Shown: one piece after another, positions 1 through 9,909 of the stretch
How positions within the stretch are numbered: the first letter of the stretch is position 1
How the letters are laid out: the number at the start of each line of letters is the position of its first letter
Assembly: GCA_016875715.1 (NCBI GenBank)
Contig: VGOZ01000002.1
Location: 1 to 64,000 of the forward strand
DNA from: Chloroflexota bacterium
Lineage (GTDB): Bacteria; Chloroflexota; UBA6077; FW602-bin22
Direction of reading: 5' to 3'
DNA length: 64,000 bases
Made by a program: the position numbers and the translations under genes
The notes under the pieces: generated by a model
The model's input: the letters and a program-made list of their open reading frames with translations, nothing else
Told to the model about the DNA's origin: nothing
Databases searched by the model: none

Positions 1-163
1 CCGGCACGCCCAGGGAGCTCGAGTTCCCAGCCTAGGTGGCACCGCGTGCGAACGCGCGACTGCCAGTTCGCCCGAACCTGCGCTGTCCGGCCGGAGCGAC
101 CGTCCATCCCCTGCACCGGCGCGCATCGGACACCCGCGGACGCCCCGATATACTGCCGCCGCG

Positions 164-1186
164 ATGCGCGGCCGACGCCTGATCTCCTTCGCGCCGATGA
201 CGATGGAACTCCAGGAGTTCGACCTGCCGGACGCGCCCGGCGCGGGGCAGATCCTCGTCGAGGCGCGTACGACCGCCATCTCTGCCGGAACGGAGATCGC
301 CAACTACCGGGGGATCACCACGCAGCGGCAGGCGGTGCGGGACTGGCGCGCCGAACCGTACCTGCCCGGGTACTCCCTGGCCGGTGTCGTCCGCGCGGTC
401 GGGCCGGGGGTCGGCCGGTTCGCGATTGGCGACCGCGTGTGCGGGTGGGGTCCGCACGCCTCGGTCGCGATCGTTGACGCCGAGCGCTTCGAGCGGATTC
501 CGGACGATGTCTCCTTCGACGATGGCGCGATGACCAGTCTCTGCATCATCGCGCTGAACGGTGTGCGCCTGGCACGTATCGCTCTGGGTGAGCGCGTCGC
601 GATCGTTGGCGGCGGTCTGATCGGGCAACTCGCCGCCCAGTTCGCGCGTCTCTCCGGAGGTCGGCCGGTGGCGCTACTCGATCCGATCGAAGTGCGGCGC
701 GAACTCGCTCTCGCCTGTGGCGCCGATCTCGCGATCGATCCCGACGGGGCCGACGTCGCGGAGAGGATCGCCGCCGCGACCGAGAGCCGGGGGTTCCGAG
801 TCGTCTTTGAGGCGACCGGGAGCCCGCACGCCTTCACCCCGGCGCTGAAGCTTGTCGAGCGCCAGGGGCGGATCGTCGCGCTCGGATCGACCCGGGGGAT
901 CGTCGAGCAGTTCGACCTGTACGGCGATCTCCACTTGCGCGGCGTCACCCTCATCGGCGCGCACATGTCCACCGCGCCCGTCCACGAGACCCCGTACAAC
1001 CCCTGGACGCCCGGGAACAACCGCGTGCTGGCGCTGCGGCTCATCGCCGACGAGGAATTGCGCCTGCAACGGCTCGTCTCGCACCGCGCAACGGCGGCGG
1101 AGGGCCCGGCCATGTTCCACCGCCTGGCCACCACGCGGGAGGCGTACTACGGCGTGCTCCTGCGGTGGGAGGCGGAGGCCGGCTGA
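164..1186 (+). CDS. Zinc-type alcohol/threonine dehydrogenase-like oxidoreductase (MDR superfamily)
   Basis: 340 aa; MDR pattern, GERVAIVGGGLIGQLAAQFARLSG nucleotide-binding motif. Confidence 0.85.
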   Translation: MRGRRLISFAPMTMELQEFDLPDAPGAGQILVEARTTAISAGTEIANYRGITTQRQAVRDWRAEPYLPGYSLAGVVRAVGPGVGRFAIGDRVCGWGPHASVAIVDAERFERIPDDVSFDDGAMTSLCIIALNGVRLARIALGERVAIVGGGLIGQLAAQFARLSGGRPVALLDPIEVRRELALACGADLAIDPDGADVAERIAAATESRGFRVVFEATGSPHAFTPALKLVERQGRIVALGSTRGIVEQFDLYGDLHLRGVTLIGAHMSTAPVHETPYNPWTPGNNRVLALRLIADEELRLQRLVSHRATAAEGPAMFHRLATTREAYYGVLLRWEAEAG

Positions 1187-1396
1187 GCGGGCTGGCGGTC
1201 CTCGGGATCGCCAGCATCCGCATCCTCGCTCTCCTCGATGAGGGAGACGGAGCCTCAGCGGTTCGCGACGGATCTCGTCGGTACAGGGATGGTCGCGAGC
1301 GTCGGTGCCGAGAGCAAGGTCCGCACCTACGCTCTTCCCATCCCTGGCGAGCGTGTCTCGTCCGTGAACGTCGCGGCGACGGATGTCAGGCAACCC

Positions 1397-2038
1397 TCAC
1401 CCGCGGGGAGAGGGGACATGATGTCGGCCGCCGATCTCCGTGCGCAGAAGCAGCGGCGGTGGTCTGCACATCCGGATCCGCGTCGCGCTCACCAGCGCTC
1501 GCGGTGAAGGACCTCGTCGAGCCGGCGCCGGTTGACCGAGGAGGACGACGCCGACCGGGTGCACGCCCGCCGGGATTCCCAGCGCGGCGGCGAGGTCGGC
1601 TGGTTCCCGTACGCCGACGAACGACGCGGCGAGCCCCTCCTCCACCGCGGCGAAAAGCAGGAGCACGAGCGCCCCCCCGGCGTCCACGAACCACCACGGC
1701 GCGGAAAACGCGCGCTCGGCCTCTCTGGCTTTCCGCTTGTCCGCTTCGCGGTACCGCGCGCGATAGGTTGCCTCCTCCGCGCACAGCACGACCTGAACGG
1801 GTGCACCGGAGAGGAATGGCGGATGACCCTTCGCCGTATACCACGCTTCCCCGGCGATCCGCGCCACCGCCTGCCGCGTGGCGGAATCCGTGACCACAAC
1901 GAACGAGATCCCCTGGGCGTTCCCGGCCGTCGGCGCGCGGCGGGCCAGATCGATGAGGCGATCGACGGTCGCCGCGGGGACGGGATCGGCCGAGAAGGCG
2001 CGGACCATCCGGCGGCGCCGGACGAGATTTCTCAGCAT
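1397..2038 (-). CDS. Nitroreductase family protein
   Basis: 213 aa; RRRMVRAFSADPVPAATVDRLIDLARRAPTAGNAQ N-terminus typical of nitroreductases. Confidence 0.85.
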   Translation of the reverse strand: MLRNLVRRRRMVRAFSADPVPAATVDRLIDLARRAPTAGNAQGISFVVVTDSATRQAVARIAGEAWYTAKGHPPFLSGAPVQVVLCAEEATYRARYREADKRKAREAERAFSAPWWFVDAGGALVLLLFAAVEEGLAASFVGVREPADLAAALGIPAGVHPVGVVLLGQPAPARRGPSPRALVSATRIRMCRPPPLLLRTEIGGRHHVPSPRG

Positions 2039-2316
2039 GGCCGCGACGCGGAGAGGGGTCCTCGGCGCGCGGTGATTCCCGCATCCATCCAGAGCGGTGG
2101 CGGCGCGTCACTCCGCCGCCCGGTCACCGCGGGCCGATCCAGAGCCATCCACATTCGACGGTGCCGCCTGCCCATGTCGCCTCGCTCCGCGCGATCGCGC
2201 CGTCCGGTGCCGTGTCTCCCGTCCGTTCGCTGGGACAGTGTGCTGCGCTACCGACCATTCCGCGCCGGTAAGCCTATGCTTAGCCGAATGCAGAGAGAGG
2301 CCGAGGGCGCGGCGTC

Positions 2317-3102
2317 GTGAACCTCGAGGTGGGCTTCGACCCGAACTTTGTCGCGCTGGGACCGCTGGTGCTCGGGTGGCACGGCCTGTTCACGGCGCTG
2401 GCGGTCGCGCTGGCGGTGTGGCTGGCGCTCCGCCGAGCCGCGGCGTACGGATTACCGACCGACAAGGTCGGCGATCTCGCGGTCTGGAGCGTTCTGGGGG
2501 GTATGGTCGGCGCGCGGATCTTCCACGTGCTCGATCACTGGGATCAGTACGCGGCGCGGCCCCTGGAGATCTTCGCGGTCTGGCAGGGGGGCATCGCCGT
2601 CTACGGCGCGTTCATCGGCGGCGTCGTCACCGGACTCTTCCTCTGCCAGCGGATGGGTCTGCCGAAATGGACGATGCTCGATGTCGCCGCCCCAGCGATG
2701 CTCGTCGGCCAGGCGATCGGTCGACTCGGTTGCCTGAGCAATGGCGATGCGTGGGGCGGGCCGTGCGATGGCGCGGGGGTGCTCTGCCTCATCTACTCCC
2801 ACCCGAACGCGCTCCTGCCGAACGATCTGCGCGGCGTTCCCACCCACCCGTATCCGCTCTACGAGATGATCGCGGTGGGGTTCACGCTGGCGGTCATCTG
2901 GTTCGCGCGGCGTCGACTCACCGCGCCGGGGCTGATCTTCGTCGTCGCCGGACTTGGCTACGCGATCACCCGGTTCACGCTCACCGTGTACCGGCAGGAG
3001 GCGCAAATGGCGTTCGGCCTCCAGGAAGCACAACTCATTGCGATCGCCACCGCGCTGCTCATCCTCGGCGGGCGCTTCCTGCTGTTCCGCCCCCGGGCCT
3101 GA
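2317..3102 (+). CDS. lgt: Prolipoprotein diacylglyceryl transferase
   Basis: 261 aa membrane protein; GRLGCLSNGDAWG motif; GTG start. Confidence 0.9.
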   Translation: MNLEVGFDPNFVALGPLVLGWHGLFTALAVALAVWLALRRAAAYGLPTDKVGDLAVWSVLGGMVGARIFHVLDHWDQYAARPLEIFAVWQGGIAVYGAFIGGVVTGLFLCQRMGLPKWTMLDVAAPAMLVGQAIGRLGCLSNGDAWGGPCDGAGVLCLIYSHPNALLPNDLRGVPTHPYPLYEMIAVGFTLAVIWFARRRLTAPGLIFVVAGLGYAITRFTLTVYRQEAQMAFGLQEAQLIAIATALLILGGRFLLFRPRA

Positions 3103-3232
3103 TCGGGCCCCGCCGATGCTCGGCCCGCACGACGGCCGGTCCGAAGCCGCTGTCGAGGTTGCCCGATCCCCGTGAGAACGCGCCGCCGGACCTGATTCAG
3201 CGCGCGAATCCCGTGCATGCTCGTGTGCGCGC

Positions 3233-3487
3233 GTGCGGCGCACGACGATCACCCTCCCTGAAACCCTGGTGGAGCGTTTCCAGCGCGAGGCCGATCGGCG
3301 CAGGACGTCGCTCTTGCACGCTGTTCGCGAGACGCTGGAGTCGCGTTTCGGGGGACCGACGCCTCCATCGTCACCCGCGCCCAGCGTCCTGAACACACGG
3401 ACGATCGCGACGCTCGACCATCGTCACGTCTCGGTGGTGCGGCCTCTGCAAGGCGATCGTTTCATTCTCCTGCCTGAGCCGCCCTGA
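3233..3487 (+). pseudogene. Chimeric VapBC remnant: RHH antitoxin N-terminus joined to PIN toxin C-terminal tail
   Basis: 84 aa; MRRTTITLPETLVERFQREADRRRTS (RHH) followed by TIATLDHRHVSVVRPLQGDRFILLP, resembling the end of VapC-type PIN proteins; PIN core absent. Confidence 0.65.
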
Positions 3488-3539
3488 CTTCGCTCCCGCC
3501 AGGGCGCCAAAGGCGGTACGATGCAGCCAGGAGGGAACG

Positions 3540-4187
3540 ATGCCAGGGACCCGCGTGCTGTTCGAGAACGATCGGATCAAGGTGTGGGACATGATCGTGC
3601 CGCCCGATGAGGCGATGCCGGCGCACACCCACACCTTGCCCTACTTCTACACCGTCGTCGAACCGGGGGCGATGCGCTTCGGTGAGAGTTCCTGGCGCCC
3701 GCGCGATGGCGAGACTGCCTTCTATGCCATCGAGGCCGGTCAGCCGAAGCACGATCCGCGAATGGTGAACGAAGGGGCCACCCGCCACCGCGAGATCGTC
3801 GTCGAACTGAAGCTACGCCCGGTCAACGGGTACGACCACTCCAACGTCCACACGGGCGCCCGCCGCGACGGCACGACACCGCCCTCTGACGCTGTGGGAA
3901 CCCATCGCCTGTTCGAGAACGACCGCGTGCGGGTGTGGGACCTGCGCCTGAAGCCGGGGGACCGCCTCGGCCGCCACCTCCACAAGGTCGACAACTTCTT
4001 CGTCATGCTCTCGGGCGGCCTCATCCGGTTCGAGAACCCGGACGACTCCACCGACTTCAAGGACGTGCAGTTCGTCGACGACCGGGTGACCTTCGTCAAC
4101 GTGCCGCCGGAGGGGAAGATCGACAACCGGCTCGAGAACATCGGAACGAAGGCGCACCGAAACCTGCTCATCGAACTCCTGGCCTGA
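3540..4187 (+). CDS. Tandem cupin-domain protein (two homologous cupin repeats)
   Basis: 215 aa; TRVLFENDRIKVWDMIVPPDEAMPAHTHTLPYFYTVV and THRLFENDRVRVWDLRLKPGDRLGRHLHKVDNFFVML are internal repeats. Confidence 0.85.
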   Translation: MPGTRVLFENDRIKVWDMIVPPDEAMPAHTHTLPYFYTVVEPGAMRFGESSWRPRDGETAFYAIEAGQPKHDPRMVNEGATRHREIVVELKLRPVNGYDHSNVHTGARRDGTTPPSDAVGTHRLFENDRVRVWDLRLKPGDRLGRHLHKVDNFFVMLSGGLIRFENPDDSTDFKDVQFVDDRVTFVNVPPEGKIDNRLENIGTKAHRNLLIELLA

Positions 4188-4188
4188 T

Positions 4189-4205
4189 CCGCTCCGCCGG
4201 AGCGG
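4189..4205 (+). terminator. Terminator-like hairpin after cupin gene
   Basis: CCGCTCC-GCC-GGAGCGG perfect 7-bp stem just downstream of the stop; no clear T tract. Confidence 0.35.
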
Positions 4206-4232
4206 CCTTGCGCGAGGGGTCCAGCCTGTCTC

Positions 4233-4478
4233 TTGATTGCCCCAGGTGGCGCGACAGCGAACAATAGGTGCGTGCAACACGGATGGTGGCGCGATCCGCT
4301 CATCACCGAAACGGTGACCGCGACCCTTCTGGCGCTCGGTCTCTCCGCCGTGATCGGCGCGATCTACTACCTCACGACCGGGCATTCGCCCTGGCCGCAC
4401 GTGTTCATCGGCTCGATGGCCGGGCTCGGCTTCGGCATCGCCGCGCTGGCACTGACCTCCCCGCGCCGTCAGAGGTAG
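4233..4478 (+). CDS. Small two-TM hypothetical membrane protein
   Basis: 81 aa; two hydrophobic segments (TVTATLLALGLSAVIGAIYYL; VFIGSMAGLGFGIAALAL). Confidence 0.5.
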   Translation: MIAPGGATANNRCVQHGWWRDPLITETVTATLLALGLSAVIGAIYYLTTGHSPWPHVFIGSMAGLGFGIAALALTSPRRQR

Positions 4479-4530
4479 ATCGGTACGCGGGTGCGACCGG
4501 CGCCCCTCACGAAGGAGCGCCCACCTACGG

Positions 4531-5676
4531 CTACTTCTCGACGATGAGCACCGTCACCATGCCGAACATCCCGGTGGGTGTCTCGGCGTGGGAGAGGATG
4601 TGGCAGTGGAATGCCCAGATGCCCGTTTCATCCGGTTCGACGATCGCGTTTCATCGCTCGCCGGGGGCGATATTCAGCGTGTCGCACAGCCATGGCGGCT
4701 GCGGATAGCCGTCCTTGGCGATGACCTGCTGCGGGAACCCGTGCAGGTGCATCGGATGAATCATCGACCCCTCGTTCATGTACCGGATCAGGATCTTCTC
4801 GCCGACCTTCGCGACCAGCGGCTGGGTCGCCGGGAAACTCTTGCCATTCAGGGTGAAGCCGTGGGGCCCGTCGTTGAGGATCATCAGGTGCTCGCGATCG
4901 ACCTTCGGCATCAGGGCGGGATCCTTCGGCAGCACGATGAACGCGCCGAGGAGGCCGCTCGGGACCTGGACCGAGGAGTTGTGGTGCGAGTGGTACATGT
5001 GGCTGCCGAAGAGCCTTGCGACGAACTCGTAGGTGAAGGTGTCACCCGGCTTGATCGGCGGCTGGGTGATGAAGGGAACCCCGTCCATCTTGTTCGGCGT
5101 TCGCTGGCCGTGGAAGTGGATCGCGGTCGACTCGTCCAGCTCGTTCTTGATGATGACGCGGACGAGGTCGCCCTCGGTGACGCGGATCTCCGGACCAGGG
5201 ACGGTGCCGTTGTAGGCCATGGCGTCGACGCTCTTGCCCGCCTCGATCTCCCACTTCACCTTCTTCGCGGTGATCTCGAAGACCTTGGCGTTGCCGTCCA
5301 TCCGGAAGGGGGGTCGCCCGTTCCCCTGCGCGGCGGTCTTCTGGGGGAACTTCTTGATGCCATCTTCGTGGTGCTTGTCCATCTCGTTCGCTTTGGTGAG
5401 CGCCGAGATCGCCGCGCCTCCGGCGGTGGGGGTATGGGCGGTCGCGGCGTGGGTCGGTGCCAGTGCGGCGGCCGGCTTCGCGGCCGCTGGCGCGGGGGCG
5501 ATGGCTGGTGCGATGGGAGCGGCCGGCGGACCCACGTCCTGCACCGCCGGCAGGCGCGAGCCCCTCCGAGTTCTGGCCGGCCCGGTGACGCAGCCAGACG
5601 CGACCGCGCCGGTGGTCAGTCCCAGGAGCGACACGAGCGCACGGCGCGAGACAAGATGGCGAAGACCCATGACCAT
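4531..5676 (-). pseudogene. Multicopper oxidase (laccase-like lipoprotein) interrupted by in-frame TGA
   Basis: ORF 4651..5676 has HFHG, HSHH and HPMHLHG copper motifs and stops at 4651-4653 (TGA); same frame continues NAIVEPDETGIWAFHCHILSHAETPTGMFGMVTVLIVEK to TAG at 4531. Confidence 0.8.
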
Positions 5677-5965
5677 CCCTCCTCCGGGTCGGCTTGCCCC
5701 GAAACGTAGGGCGCGCCGGCCGGGGTGCCATCAGGAAAAAACCCTCAGTCGGGAGCGGCGGGCGAGGTCTGCGCCCGCGGCGCATCGTCGGAACGGGACC
5801 CGCGGGCTTCCAGCCCACCACGCCCGGTGCGCCAACGTCGCGCTGGCGCCAGACACCGCTCACCTGCACCCTTCCCGCGAGGGGAGAGGGACGAGATGCT
5901 CGCCCACCGCGGCGGTCATGGTCGCGACGGGCGTCAGACGCCCCTCGCCCGCACGTGGGAGAGAG

Positions 5966-5986
5966 GGAGCGAAGCGGAGGGTGAGG
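5966..5986 (+). repeat. Dispersed intergenic repeat, copy A
   Basis: GGAGCGAAGCGGAGGGTGAGG, identical 21-mer (reverse complement) at 29307-29327. Confidence 0.6.
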
Positions 5987-6020
5987 CCCGCCGGTCTTGA
6001 AGCCCTGCGGCCCCGGGTCC

Positions 6021-6851
6021 CTAGCTGAGCGCCTTATTGCCCAGCCACCCGCGCAGCATCTTCGCGCTGCGCGAGACAGCCGGCATCGGATCTTCGCTCG
6101 TCGGCTCGTGCTCGACCGAAACCGCCCCGCTGTAGCCAACGTCGACGAGTGTCTTCACCACCCCCTGGATATCGACGATCCCTTCGTCGTAGCCGCACGA
6201 GTGGAAGTTCCCGTCCGGGAACCGCTTCACCTGCTTGAGATGCATGTGGTACAGGAACGGCGCCAGTTCGCGTGTCGCCTTCACCGCCTCGTAATCGAAC
6301 ATCCCCCAGAACCCAGTGTCCTGCGCGACGCCGATCACGTCGGTGTAGCCCGAAGGCATCGACTTCAGGCGCTCGATCAACTCGTGCGGCGTCTTCTCCG
6401 GGTGGTTCTCGATCGCATACCGGATGCCGTACTCCTTGCCCAGGTCGAAGGCGAGCCTCTCATTGGAGCGGTTGAGTCCGACACCGATGACCGGCGTATT
6501 GATCGCCTTCGCGACCTTGTAGACGCGCTCGGCGTCGGCGCGGGTCATGTCGGGTCGTCCCAGACCGCCGGTGTAGGCGGTGGCGCGCAGGCCGCGTGCC
6601 CTCAGAATCGCGTTCGCCTCGTTCACCATCGAGTCGGTCACGTGGAGCGGATTGAGATGCGCCACCCAGATGTCGATGTTCCGGAAGCCATCGGCGGCGA
6701 TGAGGCCGCACATCTCATCGAACTTCTTGCCGAAATTCGGCCCATGGAAGGCCTCCACGGTCGCCTTGTCGGCGGTGCCCCACACAAACGGATCGAGCGC
6801 ATACCGCGACTCGCGCGCGACGTAGTTCGCGGTGATGAACGTGACGTGCAT
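6021..6851 (-). CDS. Sugar phosphate isomerase/epimerase (AP endonuclease 2-like TIM barrel)
   Basis: 276 aa; AIENHPEKTPHEL, MHLKQVKRFPDG, SVEHEP motifs. Confidence 0.8.
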   Translation of the reverse strand: MHVTFITANYVARESRYALDPFVWGTADKATVEAFHGPNFGKKFDEMCGLIAADGFRNIDIWVAHLNPLHVTDSMVNEANAILRARGLRATAYTGGLGRPDMTRADAERVYKVAKAINTPVIGVGLNRSNERLAFDLGKEYGIRYAIENHPEKTPHELIERLKSMPSGYTDVIGVAQDTGFWGMFDYEAVKATRELAPFLYHMHLKQVKRFPDGNFHSCGYDEGIVDIQGVVKTLVDVGYSGAVSVEHEPTSEDPMPAVSRSAKMLRGWLGNKALS

Positions 6852-7089
6852 GCTTTGTCCTCGCTTCTTCGGGAACCCCGGCGCACAGTGTAGTCATCCA
6901 TCGGCCGCGCTCCGACACGTTGCGAGGGCACGGGGAACCCGCGCGCGGCGGCGGACGCCCTCTCCTGAGAGAGAAGGACGGAGGCAGCCGAGGGTGAGGG
7001 CCGTGGGTGAGACGACGTGGCGCGGTCGCTGCACCCTGGCTCCCGCGACGATCCCGAGCCCGCGATAATTGCCTCGTGTGAAGGTGCGG

Positions 7090-8502
7090 ATGGATCGCGC
7101 GCGTTCCGGTGATCGCCCCCGCCGACTGAATCGCCGCACTCTCCTCGCGGCATTCGCGTCGTCCCCCATCCTCGCCGCCTGCGACACGATCGAGACACTC
7201 GCCCGGGCTGCCCAATTCACCCCGGCCGTGACACCGGTGCCGCCCACGCCGGTTGTCCGCATCGGCTATCCCCGGATCGACTACTACTATTCGTTCAAGA
7301 CCCGTCTGCAGACTGCGGCGCGCGACATGCCGGCCGACCGCCGGTTTGCGCCGGACATCCAGGGCATCAGCCTGGCCATTTCGACCGGCGACAACGACTC
7401 GCTCGACATCCCGCCGCCGATGAAGGATGTGCCCCGGGTCTACGCCCAGCGTGCGAAGACGAGCGCGTTCCCGGCCGACCTCTTGATGGCCGATCCGACG
7501 ACGATCGGTGCGCTGGCGAGCAACGGCGTGCTCCAGGACCTGGGACCACTTCTCGCGCGCGAGGGCTGGTTCCAGACCTCCGACTTCACCGGGGATGTCC
7601 TGCGTGCGTCGACGCACAGCGGCAAGCTCGTTGCCCTGCCACTCGAAATCTCGGTCGAAATGATGTGGCGGAACCGTCCATCGTGGGAGATGCTGGGCCG
7701 CAAGGTGCCGCTCAGCGGCCTGGGATGGGAGCAGTACCTCGAGATCGCGAGGCGGCTGACGCTCGGCGTCGGCCAGCGCCCGGCCTGGGGAGCCTCGATC
7801 ACGGCCACCACACCGAGCCTCTGGTCGCTCGCCTGGCAGCAGGGCGCGGAGATCGTCAGCGCCGATGGTACCCGGGTCAGTCTGACTGAGGGGGCCACGC
7901 AGCGGGTCGCGACCTTCCTCGGCGACCTGATCAACCGGTACCGGATCGCGCCGCCGATCGATGGCGTCCTGCCGTCGGAGGAGGCGCACCTGCTCGCCCG
8001 CGCCTACGGCCTCGGTCAGGGCGGCCCCGGCTTCGCGCGGAGTTTCCCGGCCAATGCCGCGAGCGCCGGAGCCTTCGTGGGCGGCACGACGTGGGGCCGC
8101 CCGATGGATGCTCAACTCGCCGCGCTGCCGACCGAGGGGAGGGGCGGCTCGCTCGGGGTCGCGCCGCTGATGCTTGGCATCCCCCGCACCGCACCCGATG
8201 TGCGCCTCTCGCTGAACGCGCTGCGCTCCTACCTCGATGCCGGCGGCACGACGATGCTGACGCCGACGAAGAAGGCGCTCTCGAACCTGCGGACCGACGC
8301 GATGAACCTCAACGAGGAGGAGGCCGCCGCCCTCCGCACCGCGGTGGAGACGGCGCGGTTCCTCCCCGGCCAGCTACCGCTCTCCGTGCTGCCGATCGTC
8401 CAGCGGGAGTTTGTCGTTCCGGTGCTGCGCAACGAACGCACGCCGGATGTAGCAGCGCGTCTGGCCCGGCCCGCGCTGGAGGAGATCCTGCTGCGGGTGT
8501 AA
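7090..8502 (+). CDS. Extracellular solute-binding protein-like lipoprotein
   Basis: RRTLLAAFASSPILAACD lipobox; long periplasmic binding protein-like body. Confidence 0.7.
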   Translation: MDRARSGDRPRRLNRRTLLAAFASSPILAACDTIETLARAAQFTPAVTPVPPTPVVRIGYPRIDYYYSFKTRLQTAARDMPADRRFAPDIQGISLAISTGDNDSLDIPPPMKDVPRVYAQRAKTSAFPADLLMADPTTIGALASNGVLQDLGPLLAREGWFQTSDFTGDVLRASTHSGKLVALPLEISVEMMWRNRPSWEMLGRKVPLSGLGWEQYLEIARRLTLGVGQRPAWGASITATTPSLWSLAWQQGAEIVSADGTRVSLTEGATQRVATFLGDLINRYRIAPPIDGVLPSEEAHLLARAYGLGQGGPGFARSFPANAASAGAFVGGTTWGRPMDAQLAALPTEGRGGSLGVAPLMLGIPRTAPDVRLSLNALRSYLDAGGTTMLTPTKKALSNLRTDAMNLNEEEAAALRTAVETARFLPGQLPLSVLPIVQREFVVPVLRNERTPDVAARLARPALEEILLRV

Positions 8503-8656
8503 TGCCCGGGATCGCGGGCTTCGGTCCAGCCCTCACCGCCCAGACCGGCATGCGCCGATGCGCCGTGGCTGCGGTGCGGGAGCTGTGCACGCCACGGACT
8601 TCGATGTGGCACTGCCTTCCGCTGCCGAGGGCACGCGATGTTTGCCCGCCGCCCGG

Positions 8657-9880
8657 TCAGGCCCGGGTGTTGGAACCACGACCACGCCGCAGTCCCCGCA
8701 GCGCCACAATGCCGAACGCGTATACCGGCGCGGTGAAGACGAACAGCGCCGGAACCCCGGCCAGCGCCGCGACGACGCCCCCGGCCACCGGTCCGGCGCC
8801 GTTGCCGAGCGCGCTCGCGGTTGCCTGCCAGCCGAAGATGACGCCCCGCCGGCTCTCCGGTGTCAGGTCGGTCAGCACCGCCTGCGCCGCGGGCATGAGG
8901 CCGCCGAGGGCGAGGCCGAGGATGAAGCGGAGCGCGCCGAGCGCGAGCACGCCCGGCGCGATCGCCTGGAACGGCGTCACGATGGCGGCGACCAGGAGCG
9001 CGCCGAAGAGCGTTGCGGTGCGGCCCAGTCGGGCCATAAGCGGGCCAATCGCCAGCGCGCTGAGGATCGAGGCGACGCCGGTCGCGGCGAGGATCGCGCC
9101 GGTGATCGTCGCCACCGGCGCACCGGGCGGGACCATCGCCTCGATGTAGAGCGGCAGCACCGGCGCGGGCGCCATGCTCGCCAGCCGGGTAATCCCGGCC
9201 AGACTCACCAGCCCCACGATCGTCCCACGGCTCACCGCGACCCTCTCGCCGGCCTCGGACGCCGCGCCGCGCGTCGGGACCTCTGCCCGCGGCGGCTCGG
9301 GGACGAAGAACAGGACGAGCAGACCCGCGACAAGGAACAGTCCGCCGGTGGCGGCGAATGCCAGTCGGTAGCCGAGGGCGTCGGCGAACGCGCCGCCGAC
9401 CAGCGGCCCGAGCGAACTGCCGGCGAACATCGCCGCGTGCATGAAGCCGAGCGTGGTGGCCAGGTAGGCGCGCGGCACGGTGAGCGAGACGACCACGCTC
9501 GCCGCGGCCACCACGCCCGTCACCGTTCCCTGGAGAACGCGCAGGACGAGCAACTGCTCCACGTTCGCGACCAGACCCATCGCGCCGATGACGACGCAGG
9601 CGCCGAACAGCGCGCGCAGGATCATCAGCCGCCGCCCGAAGCGATCCGCCACCGCACCCCAGATCGGCGCCATCGCGGCCTGGACGAACGCGAACGCCCC
9701 GGCCATCGCCCCGGCCCAGAGCCCCACCGCGACCGGGTCGGTCACGCCGAGATCGCTCAAGTACAGCGGGATAAACGGCAGCGCGAAGGAGAACGCCAGT
9801 TCGGAGACGACCTGGGCGACCCACAGGATCGCGACGATTCGGAACCACGGCTGGCGGATGAGGGCGAAGGCCGCCCGCAT
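8657..9880 (-). CDS. MFS transporter
   Basis: 407 aa; about 12 hydrophobic segments, GAVADRFGRRLMI motif, PESRRGVIFGW. Confidence 0.85.
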   Translation of the reverse strand: MRAAFALIRQPWFRIVAILWVAQVVSELAFSFALPFIPLYLSDLGVTDPVAVGLWAGAMAGAFAFVQAAMAPIWGAVADRFGRRLMILRALFGACVVIGAMGLVANVEQLLVLRVLQGTVTGVVAAASVVVSLTVPRAYLATTLGFMHAAMFAGSSLGPLVGGAFADALGYRLAFAATGGLFLVAGLLVLFFVPEPPRAEVPTRGAASEAGERVAVSRGTIVGLVSLAGITRLASMAPAPVLPLYIEAMVPPGAPVATITGAILAATGVASILSALAIGPLMARLGRTATLFGALLVAAIVTPFQAIAPGVLALGALRFILGLALGGLMPAAQAVLTDLTPESRRGVIFGWQATASALGNGAGPVAGGVVAALAGVPALFVFTAPVYAFGIVALRGLRRGRGSNTRA

Positions 9881-9909
9881 CCGCCCCGGCCGGGGGGAGT
9901 CGATTGCGC

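Noticed and set aside
1238-1396. Possible beta-propeller (virginiamycin B lyase-like) fragment, KVRTYALPIPGERVS
   Set aside because: Match is too short and weak to support.
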